Shown here: positions 29,277 through 40,502 of the stretch, piece after piece
Position numbering within the stretch: position 1 is the stretch's first letter
Layout of the letters: each line of letters opens with the position of its first letter
Origin: Perkinsus olseni
Taxonomy: Eukaryota > Perkinsozoa > Perkinsida
Length of the DNA stretch: 59,903 nucleotides
Reading direction: 5' to 3'
NCBI GenBank assembly: GCA_013115125.1
Contig: JABANN010000156.1
Location: 1-59,903 of the forward strand
Notes under the pieces: generated by a model
Seen by the model: only the letters and a program-made list of their open reading frames with translations
What the model was told of the DNA's origin: nothing
Databases searched by the model: none
Position numbers and translations under genes: made by a program

Positions 29277-30616
29277 ATGGGACGTCTATCCAAAGACAAG
29301 CGGGACATATACTATCGGCTGGCTAAGGAGGAGGGCTATCGGGCAAGAAGTGCGTATAAACTCCTACAAGTCGATGAGCAGTTTCATGTACTACTCGGGT
29401 CTGTCCCACGGGGTTTAGGTTAGAAACCTGAGCTTTGGAGTGGTACTGCTACTGTTGCCGTGCGTGATTTGTGTGTTTCAGATATTGGGTGATGACTTGG
29501 AACGAGTTGTGGACTTATGTGCTGCCCCGGGGAGTTGGAGTCAGGTAGTACGAAGAGGGCGCGATTGAGGGGGTATTGGGGACTGTCGGAAGGTCCTGAG
29601 TAAGAAGCTGTGCGAGAATCTCAAAGGCTCCGAGAAGAAAAAGCCATTGATCGTCTCTGTTGATCTTCAAGAGATGGCTCCCATACCAGACGTTACCTGC
29701 ATCCAAGGGGATATCACCTCTGAGAAGACTGTGAAGGAGGTAGTCCAGCGGCCAACACAGAATGCCACCCGGCCACACGGTTCCTCGCTGGTCAGGTGCT
29801 CGACTGCTTCGGAGGACAGTTGTCTGACTTGGTGGTGTGTGATGGCGCACCTGATGTCACGGGAATGCACGACATGGATGAGTAAAGGGACTGACGGGCA
29901 GTGTTGGGAGCCGGTGTTACCTGCCTTCGTCGTGAAGATACGTACAGTTCCAGCTGCTACTGGCCGCCCTCAACATCACCACTCTCTTACTGAAGCCGGG
30001 CGGAAGTTTCGTAGCGAAAGTCTTCCGTGGAGAGAATGTTGATCTACTCTACGCTAAGATGTCCGTATCACCCGTTACCGCAGTCCAAGCCATCCCTTGC
30101 CGCCTCAGGTACGTCTTCTTCGAGTGTGTGTGGGTGGCCAAGCCTCGAAGCAGCCGTAACAGTAGTGTGGAGTCTTTCATAATCTGTAGGCGGTGTGAAG
30201 CCTCTTACCTCCATGAGGGGATGCCTTCGGCTGTAGGTAAAAACTTTCGGTTGCCCAAAGGCTACACGCCCCGACTGTACAGTGCACACGAATTCAAGAC
30301 GGTCATTGAAGGCTGTGGTGAGTTGCACGAGCGCAGCTTCCGTAGAGGAGACGGTATCTTTGCAGAAGCCACGCAGGACGAGAAGCGACTTGTCCCATTT
30401 GTTGCATGCGGCGACCTGAGTGGCTATGATGCTGATATGAACTACAGCGCTCCTACAGGTGGGAACGGTGGGGCCCCTCCACCTTCGAAGCTGTTGTCGT
30501 TGTTAGATTCTAGCGAGCCCCTGGCACCGGTACAACCTCCCATTAATCCGGCCTATGCTGATGCTATCAGGGAGAAGAAAGAGTCCCAGAATAAGAAGAG
30601 GGCGAAATTGACGTGA
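29277..30616 (+). CDS. FtsJ-type tRNA 2'-O-ribose methyltransferase (Trm7/FTSJ1-like)
   Basis: The enzyme methylates ribose in the tRNA anticodon loop using SAM. The ATG at 29277 starts [20 protein letters not shown] and then [16 protein letters not shown] with the first catalytic Lys. The SAM-binding motif [13 protein letters not shown] follows, then [15 protein letters not shown], the catalytic Asp in [19 protein letters not shown], and the second catalytic Lys in [20 protein letters not shown]. The C-terminus carries [13 protein letters not shown] and a Lys-rich end ([13 protein letters not shown], stop at 30614-30616). The [14 protein letters not shown] N-terminus is that of eukaryotic Trm7 rather than mitochondrial MRM2. 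At least four introns of 45-110 nt occur. The C-terminal 150 residues are longer than usual. Confidence 0.9.
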
Positions 30617-31044
30617 ACCACAGCAACAACTGTCTGTTACCAAACTACCTCGCCCGTGCTGTGTTGAATTGTTGTTACACTAGCTTCGCCACTCTCTTGT
30701 CATCGCTATGTTATCGGCCGAAAAAGGATTTTATTTGCAGCTATTGGATGAGCTAAGGAGATGAAGTACTGAAAATAGTGTCAGAGGCACTCGGAGCTTG
30801 GAGCTCTTGAAACACATGGCCGGATCGACTCGGGGTTGTGAATGAAACAGTACGCTAGTCGAACGGTGCGTACTGTCGGACTCAAAGTTGAAGAGTTTCC
30901 ATAGCCGGAGGGAAGGTGTCTAGTGCGATATCACATAGTAGGGGCCACTATGGCCCGCACCACGAAGAAAGCATGGGGTCGTCGTTGTCCTATGATAATG
31001 GCGATGGACGCGTACCCTGCCCTGGTTAGATCACCTCTCCCGCC
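30617..31044. other. Intergenic region
   Basis: This 428-bp stretch lies between the FtsJ gene and the coiled-coil gene, both on the plus strand. I see no coding signal, RNA gene or repeat. It should contain the 3' UTR of the first and the promoter of the second. Confidence 0.5.
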
Positions 31045-33034
31045 ATGACAGACTCACGAACCTCATCAAGGCATAGTGAGCGGAGTGCCGAGCCAGCGTC
31101 GACTCCCCACCCAATGGAAGCTGCAATCCGGGCGCCGGATGCCCTCGAGGAGGCGTTCGAGCTCCTCAGGCAGCAGCTCCGTAATGAGCGTCAATGTAAT
31201 CTCCTCTGCATCCAGCCCCCCCCCCTCATCAGATGATAGAGAACGTGAAGTCTTGCACCTCCAGAGCAAAGTCACAGCCTTGGAGGCCGCGTCGTAAGAT
31301 ACCATGCTCCCAGTGCCGACCTTCTCTTTCGTGAGTAAGGCAATACTCAGGCGTGTACGCATGGACGGGCCTCTCGACATACAAGCAGTCACTCAACAGG
31401 AGGAGGAGGAGGAGGGATGTCGAGAAGAAGCAGCCGACAGTATAGAACTCAAACGAGGCGATGGGAGACTGCCAGTTGGCGCGGGTGACTTATCGACACG
31501 AGACACCACTCGAAGCTTCTCCGCTACTCGCCGGGCATCACCGCGGCTCGTAGTTGGTCCGTCACACAAGGCCACGAGAGCCCTCAGGTAGCTGTTTCGT
31601 AGCTATCCACAAACACCTAATTGACATCTTCCCGCAGACACTATGAGAGGGTGTACGGCACGCTGAAGCCAACACGACGGGCCTCAGCATCGGCCAGACA
31701 AAGCCCGGTTTCGACAAGGGAGACCAGCAGCGTTGAAGCATCCGTAAGGACACTCAATCGAACTCCGCAGCAGTGAAGAACTCCCAGGTACCCAGCCGCT
31801 CCTCGCCGCAACCGAGCTCCGTAGGGGAGGCCCCAGATCTCGAGGTTAAGAATCAGAAACTTCAGGAAGTAGCAGGTTCTCTATGGGCTCAACTTGTGAC
31901 TAGTCGACCCTTCCACGGCCACCAGCCAGCGAAGGCTCTACCGACGGTGATTCGACTAGTTCCCTCCGTAGGCAGTTTGGAATCTCCGTCAAGAGCTCGC
32001 CGAGATGAGAGACCAGTACAAAGCTCTCTTGAGAGATTCCAGAGAGAATGCATCATGGCGGCGTGAAAAGAGCCTTCAAAAGGCGTAATTCCGCCAGCAC
32101 CCGGTCGTAGCCCTTCCAGTCGGCCTTCGGGCAGGTGTCGACAGATACGCGTGCTGAACGAACAAGTGGGCATGCTCTACACAGAGATGACGCTGATGCA
32201 GGCACGGGGAGATAATTGCTGCTCTCCCGCTGAGGATATCTTCGTCGTTGAGGCGCTTCTTTCAGGCGTCAGAATTATACTCAGAGTCGGTTAATGGAGA
32301 GCGCTCACTGAATGATGTGACACTGATAACAACTGGGCACGAAGCAACGGTTCACGTTCCTCTGTAGAGTAATGTTGTGCAACTGGAGAATAAGCGTCTC
32401 AAACACGAGTTGGAGTGCGCCAATGGTCGGATACGGGAACTGCTGCAGGAGGTGGAGACACTAGCTCAGAGCCGAGACCGAGCATTCGAAGAGATTCAAC
32501 GCCTGTGAGGAGTTTCTGGAAGCTCTCCTCTCTTCCATGTATCAGTGTGGCATGACGAGCACAGAATTCTCTCCCTCAGGAGGATGACGGCCTTCGATAG
32601 AGCGCTGCGAAGAAGAGCCACTGGGTGAGCTACAAGAAGTTGTCATTCTAAGATTCGTCATTGATGCTCACTGACAGGGAATTAATTCCCGTAACGCCCA
32701 CACGACCGAGAGCAGAGCCGGAGAAGAAACGGCGTCCGGTACTCGTTTCGCGGCTGGATAGAGTGTTTATGTACATCTTGCCTTCAGGGCCGCCGCCTCG
32801 CCGCCTCGAGTATAACGTGAATTCTCTGGATGTTATCTTCGCACGCTTTTGGGTTGCGTTGGTTTCGAGAAGGGTGCTCGTTACTCGTTATGGTGGGGGC
32901 AATGAGTTGGAGGTTTTTTTTGACCCTTTATATGCTCCGGGAAAACGCAGCCTCCAGTTTGCCGAGCTCAACCAGGGGCGCGTGAATGCGGGATTGTTCG
33001 TCTTGTCTTGTTCACTGGAACACATACGGCGCTA
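31045..33034 (+). CDS. Multi-exon coiled-coil protein
   Basis: Not recognised as a family. The ATG at 31045 starts MTDSRTSSRHSERSAEPAS, and the first exon continues with a coil (ALEEAFELLRQQL). Later exons repeat heptad-like coil segments: REREVLHLQSKVTALEAAS (31230-31295), LRQELAEMRDQYKALL (31980-32035), LNEQVGMLYTEMTLMQ (32150-32200) and NKRLKHELECANGRIRELL (32390-32450). Ser/Arg-rich linkers separate them. A basic C-terminal exon follows (RAEPEKKRRPVLVSRLDRV, about 32690-32770), with an in-frame stop at 33034. Introns are about 30-100 nt. The intron at 31744-31787 carries an inverted B-box-like motif. Long coiled coils fit a cytoskeletal or centrosomal role, but this is inference. Confidence 0.5.
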
Positions 33035-33619
33035 AACTGGCTACGTGTTTTGTTTGCGTGAGTCTTGTCGGGGCTGTCGGAAGAAATTTGATGCATTACA
33101 CGATACATTGCCCTGGTTAAGCTCAGCACTAATTTACAAAAACTACACATGCTCGGCCCGTCAGCGTTGCTGCGTGTGCCATCTCACTTGGACGACATAC
33201 AGTAGGAGCATCACCACGACTAACCCGCTCACCATCACTCAGCATGTTGCGTTGACCACCGGTCGTAGTGGCATCAGCAAACTAAATCCGACGCTAGGCG
33301 CGACACCTGATGCCCCCGCCGTATGCTTCGAATACCGTGCATACCAGCAATGGTAACAACGGATGCCTCTTCGTGCGCTGGATTCACCGTAGCAACCGAC
33401 GAACGTCGGCTACCCCCTCGAAGGGTTCGTATCGCCCCAGTTTAAGTTGCGTGTTGGCAATCGGCTATAGTATCATCACGTGACTACGTCTACACTTCTG
33501 CGCAACACTCGGATCTGAATCCTTCGAGAAAGTTCAGATGACATGGCCCAAGAATAGTTAATAACAACAGCAGCTCGGATGTTCACTGCCCTGCGGCGAA
33601 CGGCAGGTTGCTCGTCCCT
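33035..33619. other. Intergenic region between convergent genes
   Basis: About 585 bp lie between the coiled-coil gene and the stop of the PUF gene. Short open frames on the plus strand show no coding character. I see no RNA gene or repeat. Confidence 0.5.
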
Positions 33620-36399
33620 TCAACCACCAGTTGCTCCCTGATGACTGGACTTGTCCTCAGTGGTTTCTTGATTAACATCAAGTATCTTATCCGGACTGCC
33701 TGGTCTGCTGTATCCGTCGCCTCGACACGCAGCCTCCCATGATGGTGTCGATGTAGCCGTGAACCCTCCGGCGTAGCGCGGTCCCCCCTCAGCAGCCTCA
33801 GGAGGCCCAAGACCGGGCAGGAATATCTCAGTTTTGGTTCCACGAGCTTTCGAAAAGCCCTCGTTCAGCTCTGGGAACTTCGCAACAAGCTTCTTCGCCA
33901 CTCGGTAATTCCTCCCAACCAACGAGTTACCCGAACTGCCCTGTCCATTGCTGCTGCTGCTGTCGCTGCCAGCTGCATTCTTATTGTTCTTGAGAATGCA
34001 GTGTATGGAGGGCTTGAGGGCCTTGACGAGCTCCCCGAACTCTGGTAGGCCACGATTCTTCATAACTATGAGCAGCTTCTGCAAGACGTAGTTGCCATAA
34101 GTATCCCAAAGGAGCTCCTCAAGCCGCCTGTCGGACAGGAGATCCTTGGCAAAGCTTCGGGCAAACGCTGAAGGGCCGCGAACGAGGAGAAGCTCGACAC
34201 AGTTGGAGGAGTATTTATCTTTCGATAGAGTGACTATCGAGGTGGAGAGGATTCTGGAGATCTCGGCGAGGGCGTTGCAACCTTGAGTGCTGCCAGAGAG
34301 GGCCGGGCTCTGAAGGATATGCTGTACTGCATAGTTGCCATATTGATGCCGCGCCATAACGACAAAATCCACCACAAATATCTGAGGAAAGGTATCCTCG
34401 CCTGGTGGCGAGGTCGAGGCCTTACTTCCAGTAGCCTCGAAGTGTGGCGGCCGACAATGACAGGATGCTCGGTCCACCCAGACCCATTGGGATAGTGCTG
34501 TTGCATGTCGGGTATCATCTCAACCTAGCAGCACGGGCAGGGAAGGGCAGACTGCGTTCACTCCGTCCCTCACTCGATCGACTGCCGGGCATCTTTCGAT
34601 AACCTTCTTGGCGGTAATGACGCCCCACTGTGAGCAGCTTATCTCGATGAACCGATCCAGAAGGCACTCCAGCAGCCAGCCACTTTGAGCCATCACGTCT
34701 AGTATCTGACATCACTGCAACCTTCCTGCATCTTGCAAGGGTCGACCCTAGATACCCACCTACCTTGAGGAGAACATAACAGCCATTAGCATCAACAGCC
34801 AGCTCCCTACAGCAGACTCGGATGGCACCGAGTAGAGGCAGCTGATTGGAGCCGCCGTAGCGGACGTTGGCCTCACTAATTAGTTTCTGTACAGCACGAG
34901 TTCCATGGGGGTGTATGCATAGATCAAACAAAGCACGGCCCTTGAGGATTTGGGTGTTGAGCAGCTGCTCAAAGGTGGCCATGTCGCTGACCTCGAGGAC
35001 AGCCTGGGAGACGTAGTTACCAATGGCATGGAACGAGAGCGGTAAGAATAAGGGCACGAGTCGATCCACCACTCGAGAGACCTGAGCACGACCATGATGA
35101 TGATGGAGGCCGTTGAGGTATCCTACCTGAGAGGCATTGCGGAACTCAGCCCTGAGAGCATCCTGCAGGTAGAGGGAGGTGACGTGGTCCTCAGCGTAAA
35201 CTCGGACCTCCTCATCAGTCAAGGCGAGGAAGTCATCGAAGGGGAACTGTCCAGCGTTCTTGACAGACAGTCTGTCCAGAGATTCCCTGTTGGGACTAGC
35301 TCCAAGAGAGGGGGCAGGGTAATCCGCATGGCCTGATGGTAGGGAAGGTAGACCCAAGCGAGGGGCAGGAGGATGATGATGATGGTCGTAGCGGACGTTA
35401 TTAGAGGGCAGGGCAGGGTAGAGGGCAGTGGCTGGTGGTGTCTCGTAGACCAGAGGGTTCATCACAGGGGAGAGAGTAGGGTCTCCTCCTCCTACTGCGG
35501 TAGAGGGATGCTGCTGCGGAGGCATGGTGTAGTGAGGGTGGAGGGTAGTGCTGCCTCCGACCGCCGCTGTGGCGGAGTAGGACATAGTTGGTGATAACAC
35601 AGGGGACGGAGGAGATGACAACGACCAGGGGTCATAGCAGGTGGGGTCTGATGGAGGAGGGGAAGCGTAGGGCATGTAGGACCTGAAAAATGGGCGCCCA
35701 GTCGCCAGTGACGCTTGGCCCGACGCTCACCCAGGTGCCCAGGGCTGAGCGTAGAAATACTCGTCAGCTTGGTCCGAGTACTCGGGGGAGATACTCGACC
35801 CTGGTGCTGCTGCTGCTGCTGTGACAGGGGGAGGGACCCCATGGTCATAGGGCGCAGGCATGCTGCCGACTGGTCCTGGATGTCTTTGGATAGGTGCCGC
35901 CATCTCCACTAGGCCTGATAGAGAGAGTGAGGGGGAGTAGGAGGGGTGTACACTTACGCATGTCGCCCACACTGGGGGAGGGGTTCATGCAGCTGCTGCT
36001 ACTGCTACCTCCTACTCCACTACTACCGAGCCACGGCTGCGAGGGGCCACGGTCACACCACTGGTTGGGGGGATACTCGAACTGCCCCCCAGGTAGAGGC
36101 CCGCTCCCTGGTGGGCTCATCGTTGGAAGTGGAGGAGGATGGGGAGGCATCATCAGCTGTGTTTCATAGTCAGTACTCCCTACCATGCCCTGTGGGGCCG
36201 CTATCTGTAGCAGAGGCACGAACACTGAGGACTCGAGTAGGCACAGCTGGGTACTCACCCCGGGCGGAGAGGAAGGTGGAGGGGGTGGAGGAGGAGGCAT
36301 CATCCACCTAGAGTCAGTTGGGGGGCCGTAGAGTGGAGCACTAGTAGTAGCAGTAGTAGTAGCGGAGGACAGGAAGCAGTCGCGCGGCGAATTCGCCAT
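33620..36399 (-). CDS. Pumilio/PUF-repeat RNA-binding protein
   Basis: PUF proteins bind 3' UTRs and repress or localise mRNAs. The N-terminal exons (ATG at 36399, MANSPRDCFLSSATTTATT) are a Pro/Ser/Gly-rich low-complexity region with runs of Pro. The PUF part begins near 35230. Repeats show the aromatic-x-Asn/His motifs: FHAIGNYVSQAVLE, IHPHGTRAVQKLI, VDANGCYVLLKV, CSQWGVITAKKVIE, RHQYGNYAVQHIL, KDKYSSNCVELLL and WDTYGNYVLQKLL. Their order and number (about eight) fit a classical Pumilio domain. A Ser/Gly-rich tail follows, ending at 33620. At least five introns are present, several in the N-terminal part. A repeat with a Gln-Trp core (CSQWG) departs from the usual base-contact residues, so RNA specificity may differ. 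Confidence 0.85.
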
Positions 36400-36721
36400 G
36401 GATGAGCAGGGATGATAGAGCCGTGTCCAACACGGAGATGGAGAGGCGGGCAGTGGAAAGATATACCTACCACTCGATAACAATGACGACACGCAACCCG
36501 ACGCCGACGACTAGGACGGTGATGTCCTACGGACAACATCATCCTAGTCGTCATCGTCCGTGGCCTAAGCTGTCTTATAGATAGCTTCATACTGCTGTAT
36601 GCTAGCAATAATATTATATACCAGAGACGGGTAGACGCTAATTGACCATGGCTGCAACACAACCGCTGAGGATATGATGTTGGAAAGTTATGGTAAGACT
36701 GTTACGATGGAGGTGTTGTCA
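36400..36721. other. Region upstream of the PUF gene, with inverted repeat
   Basis: This 322-bp stretch holds the PUF 5' UTR/promoter and the 3' end of the upstream TRIAP1-like gene. No coding exon is visible. It contains an imperfect hairpin at 36506-36554, listed separately. Confidence 0.5.
36506..36554. repeat. Imperfect inverted repeat upstream of PUF gene
   Basis: The arm gacgactaggacggtgatgt is followed, after about 9 nt, by acatcatcctagtcgtc, its near-perfect reverse complement. The two could form a stem of about 17-20 bp roughly 110 bp upstream of the PUF start codon. On the minus strand this lies in the probable 5' UTR or promoter. Confidence 0.7.
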
Positions 36722-37278
36722 TCAATCTTTGCCTTCATCAAAATCAGCCGGTTTATCTGGACCGAACATACACAAATGGCCCAGGCCTCGAGCCTCCATG
36801 TCCTCCACTAAGCAGGCCCGATACTCCTCGAAGTACTCATCACACGATAGGGCGAGGTCCCCTCGGAGGAAGGCATGCCGGTACCTACAACCAAGATGAG
36901 GATGATGCTCGAGGAGTGGTACTAGGAGGGTACCAGTTGTTGAAGCATTGGTCGTATCGGTCCTTGAGATGCTTGCAAGATTGAATGGCCTGTTTATGGG
37001 CATCTGCCACTTGCTTACCGTCCTGGAGGATATCACTACAGTACCCAACAGCGGCCCGGAAGGGTTACATTAGGATCGACCTGCTCCCTCGGTGCCGTCG
37101 CTGCAGCTGCTTCTTTACTGTCAGCGGCGTTCTTGTCCTCGTTCTCATTCCCAACATGAGCCTCCTCCTTCTTGTGACCTCCCCATAACCACCCCATTAT
37201 TGGTATGCCAAAGTCAACTACCGACAAGGAGAGGAGAAGGCCAACACCCAAAGCATCTCGCCCCAGGAAGAGAAGCAT
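36722..37278 (-). CDS. TRIAP1/Mdm35-like twin CX9C protein with N-terminal membrane segment
   Basis: Mdm35/TRIAP1 sits in the mitochondrial intermembrane space and partners the PRELI/Ups lipid-transfer proteins. The C-terminal half here has CKHLKDRYDQCFNNWYRHAF and CDEYFEEYRACLVEDMEARG, two CX9C pairs around FLRGDL exactly as in TRIAP1. It ends PADFDEGKD at the stop 36722-36724. The N-terminal half, from ATG 37278, is different from the usual short protein: MLLFLGRDALGVGLLLSLSV looks like a membrane or signal-anchor segment, followed by an acidic/Ala-rich linker. Introns of about 46 nt (after VDPN) and 48 nt (inside NNWY) join the parts with matching phases. The fusion to a membrane anchor is unusual. 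A start further in would remove the anchor, but no in-frame ATG is well placed. Confidence 0.8.
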
Positions 37279-37370
37279 TGAGCTCAAGTCGATGTAAGAA
37301 AGGAGAAGTAGGAGGAGGAGACACGGCAAATATGATAATGATGAAAAGCTAATCGCTGATGTAAAAAACG

Positions 37371-38606
37371 TTAGGCCGGTGGTGATACTGGTCGGTCTGG
37401 GTAAGAGAGGGCGGTAGCATATTTGACACTACGAGTGAAGTGCTGAGCCTCTTCTCGACACCGGCCTACCACTCCTCGGAGCCGAGCCTGCTGGGTACCC
37501 AACGTACACCTCTGCTGGGAGACAGGATGGTTAGCAACAGCAGCTGATGATGATGATGCCCGCCTTTGTCTTATCAAGGCTGCTATATGATGGCCAATCA
37601 TCAGTGCTGACTCCAATAGGATGAGGAGCTCCTCGACCTCCTCCGACCCGAAGTCCTCCAGATCGCCTATCGCCCGAGTGAGCTCAGCCAGAGCCTTCGC
37701 ATAAGACTCTTCGTCACCATCATCGACACTAAGACTCCCTCCCAAACTAGAAACACGCTCGGCTACAGCTACTGCCACGTGGACACTTCCTAGCAGCTTT
37801 CGGCGAGTGCCAACAGAGTCGGGGGTGTCGGGTGCTGGGGTCGAACCCGAGTCATCCTGAGGATCACGAAGCCACCGCCAGACGTTGGATAGCCAGGAAG
37901 CATCCTGAGCACTCTCATCACTGGCACTGGCTAGAATCGCGCTGCTACTTGAGGCACCGAAACCAGGCGATACCAGCGGGCTGTCCGAGTGTTCAGGGAC
38001 CGTGGGTATGGGTACGGAGGGGAGCTCCTCAGCGCGGGGAGTAGGGGTACTAGTGCCTCTACGGACGAGACCTTTGTCCTTCTCCCTGCCGTCAATGACG
38101 ATGAGGCGGCGAGGCGAGCGATGATCACTAGATGCCGAGGACAGACTGCTGCTGCCTCCTATAGAGTCACGAGATCTCGAGAATACTCCGGGCATCTCCA
38201 TCCGGCATTCTGCAGGGGGTGGCCGCTGCTGAGGGGACCCAGCAGAGAGGCTGTCCTGGACGACGACCTGGCCTGGCGGGTATGCATCCCGTGGGGTGCT
38301 CACGGCCTGCTGGGCAAGGGAGAATATCTTGTTACCGAAGCCTGCCAGGTACTCAGCACTAGCGAGAGCCGCCGCTTCGATGCCTGAGGAGAGGTCTTCT
38401 CCAAGGTCGTCAGCTACATCCCCCCAGAGGGGAGGCGGAGTGTTCACCAGGTACTCCACCGGCATGGCTCCCATTCCGGCCGCACCTTGAGATCGGCTCC
38501 CGTAGGAAGTAGAAGGACTACATTGCGAAGATCCACTGATTTCTGCCGCTATCGGCCTGTGGTAGGCCAGGTTCTCCTCGCTGTGGTCATAAGAGTGATC
38601 AGTGCC

Positions 38607-38647
<41 letters not shown>

Positions 38648-38860
38648 GAACGTTCACCGCGGTGGAAGGCTGCGCCACGGAGCTGCTTTCCTGTGAGACT
38701 GCCGCGACCTGCCTGCTCTTACACGGAAACGTCGATGATGATGATGATGCTAACGATGAACGAGATGAGGTGGAGGGGGAACGCGAGGTCAATTGACGAG
38801 AAGGCTGCGGTGAATGGGATAGCCCTCCTGGTTGAGAGGAACCTCCAACGTTGGCCACAG

Positions 38861-38905
<45 letters not shown>

Positions 38906-40333
38906 CAGTGGTTTCACTCGCTACAGCACACGAGCCTCCAGCTGCAGGTAGATCCTCCTCTTGAGGTACCGAGGAATACTCGTCATCGACCTCAGCTCCC
39001 GTGATGGCCAGGTGCTCCATACCCTCCGCGGATGCTGAATACTCATCACCCGGACAGGGCAGGATGGGTTGCTCTGTTCTCCCCGCATCCTCGGATACCC
39101 CGGCCGTATCATCGCTATGGGCATCATCATCATCATCATCAGCAGCAGCCCCCTGCCATACTACCCTATCCATGTCGTTCAAGGCATCACCCTCCGGTCC
39201 ACTGGTGTCTACCAATTCCGCGACATCCTGTGGGGCAGCTAAGTCGATAAGGTCCTCCTCCTCATAGCTGCTCCCTATGCTACCCCCACCACCAGAGGTA
39301 TTGGCCTCCCCTGAGCCGGTCGCTGTAGTGCTACCGTTGCCTCCTCTACTGAGCTTGGCGAACTCCTTCCGTATCATCGGTGATATGGCACTGTCATTGT
39401 TGATGAAGGTCGGGGTGCCGAGCAAGGGGCATTGAGCATACCACCCACCAGTCTCCAGACAAAGGCCCGTAAGGAGCAGCTCCGGCATGCCCATATCGTT
39501 AGCGGACGGCTGGACCCCGAAGACCGCCACATGGACGGGTATGGCGCGGACCACACAGCGACTAGCGAAGCTAATGAGAGCATCCTCAGGGAAGGAGGAC
39601 AGGGACTCCACATGCAGGAAGAGCAGCAGGCCGAGGTCGCCTGGCTGAGGGAAGATACTGTCGAGGTCGAACGGGCAGCGGGCCGATTCAGTACTGTGAG
39701 GGGAGGCCTCTACTGAGTCGATAAGCTGTTGGATATTTACCAAGCCCAACTTAGGATACTTCAGCAGGCCCTCAGGAGGCGAGTTTAACCGCACTTCGAG
39801 GCTGGCAGACACCAGCATGGACTCGGGCAGATGTAGGGGAAGTGTGGTAAGGAACTCACGAAAGGATGTGGATAGGATGGTGCCTGGCAAGTTCACGCTG
39901 CCCTGACAGGGGCCGCAAGCTGTACTACCGTATTTCGCCCGAATCTCCAAAGCTAGATCATCATTACAGTTAAGGGTGCCCATTCCTCCATTGGCAGTGA
40001 GCTTAGCCGTCCTCTCCCTGACCAGCTCGGACAGCCGATGGCGACGCTCCTGTTTCGAGAGAACGGAGAGCCGCAGCCAAGTGGAACCTCGAAGAGGCGC
40101 CGTGGTAGACAGATGAAACTTCGGTGATGACTATTACCACTCTCACACTCCCTGAGGACCTGTTCCCTTATCTCTGCCTCGAGCTCTACTCTCGTGCAGA
40201 GGGGAGCCCGCAGCCTCGGATTGCCACTATCAACATACAGCAACAGCCGGTCACCGCCTCCTCTACTGGCAGGCGGCGTGCCGGTGGCAGCGGCCAACAT
40301 CGGAGCAACCCGAACAATCAACTGAGAAGCCAT
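37371..40333 (-). CDS. Large low-complexity protein with conserved ends, function unknown
   Basis: A short first exon (ATG 40333: MASQLIVRVAPMLAAATG, then ELEAEIREQVLRECES) is joined by an intron of about 88 nt to an 850-codon exon. The first 250 residues are globular: ERRHRLSELVRERT, YGSTACGPCQGSVNLPG and FPQPGDLGLLLFLHVESLS, with alternating hydrophobic strands (RAIPVHVAVFGVQP) that recall a von Willebrand A or Sec23/24 trunk-like fold. The middle is disordered: Asp, Ser and Ala runs, including a 13-residue poly-Ala and a 14-residue poly-Ser. The C-terminal 130 residues are helical (ALAELTRAIGDLEDFGSEEV, ESALMIGHHIAALIRQRR), ending VSPPA at 37371. A VWA-like identity is tentative. Confidence 0.55.
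38608..38646. repeat. (GCA)13 triplet repeat, poly-Ala coding on minus strand
   Basis: Thirteen GCA units encode a poly-alanine run in the low-complexity protein on the minus strand. Confidence 0.95.
38862..38903. repeat. (CTG)14 triplet repeat, poly-Ser coding on minus strand
   Basis: About fourteen CTG/GCT units are read as AGC on the minus strand, giving a poly-serine run in the same protein as the neighbouring poly-Ala tract. Confidence 0.95.
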
Positions 40334-40502
40334 TTGTACCCCCTGCTGAGCCACTTCATCCCTAGTGACAATACCAACGAAATGAGGCCCTTATGCTGAT
40401 GAAACTATCCGTAATGAGAGCAGCAGCGAGCGCTGGCATAAGCCAGCATACAACTCTACTAAAGGCCGAAACCTTGGTCCAACCGGGCAGCTCCACCGAC
40501 CA

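Noticed and set aside
37835-37855. GGTTCGACCCC match on the minus strand
   Set aside because: It is coding sequence of the low-complexity protein (SGSTPAPDT).
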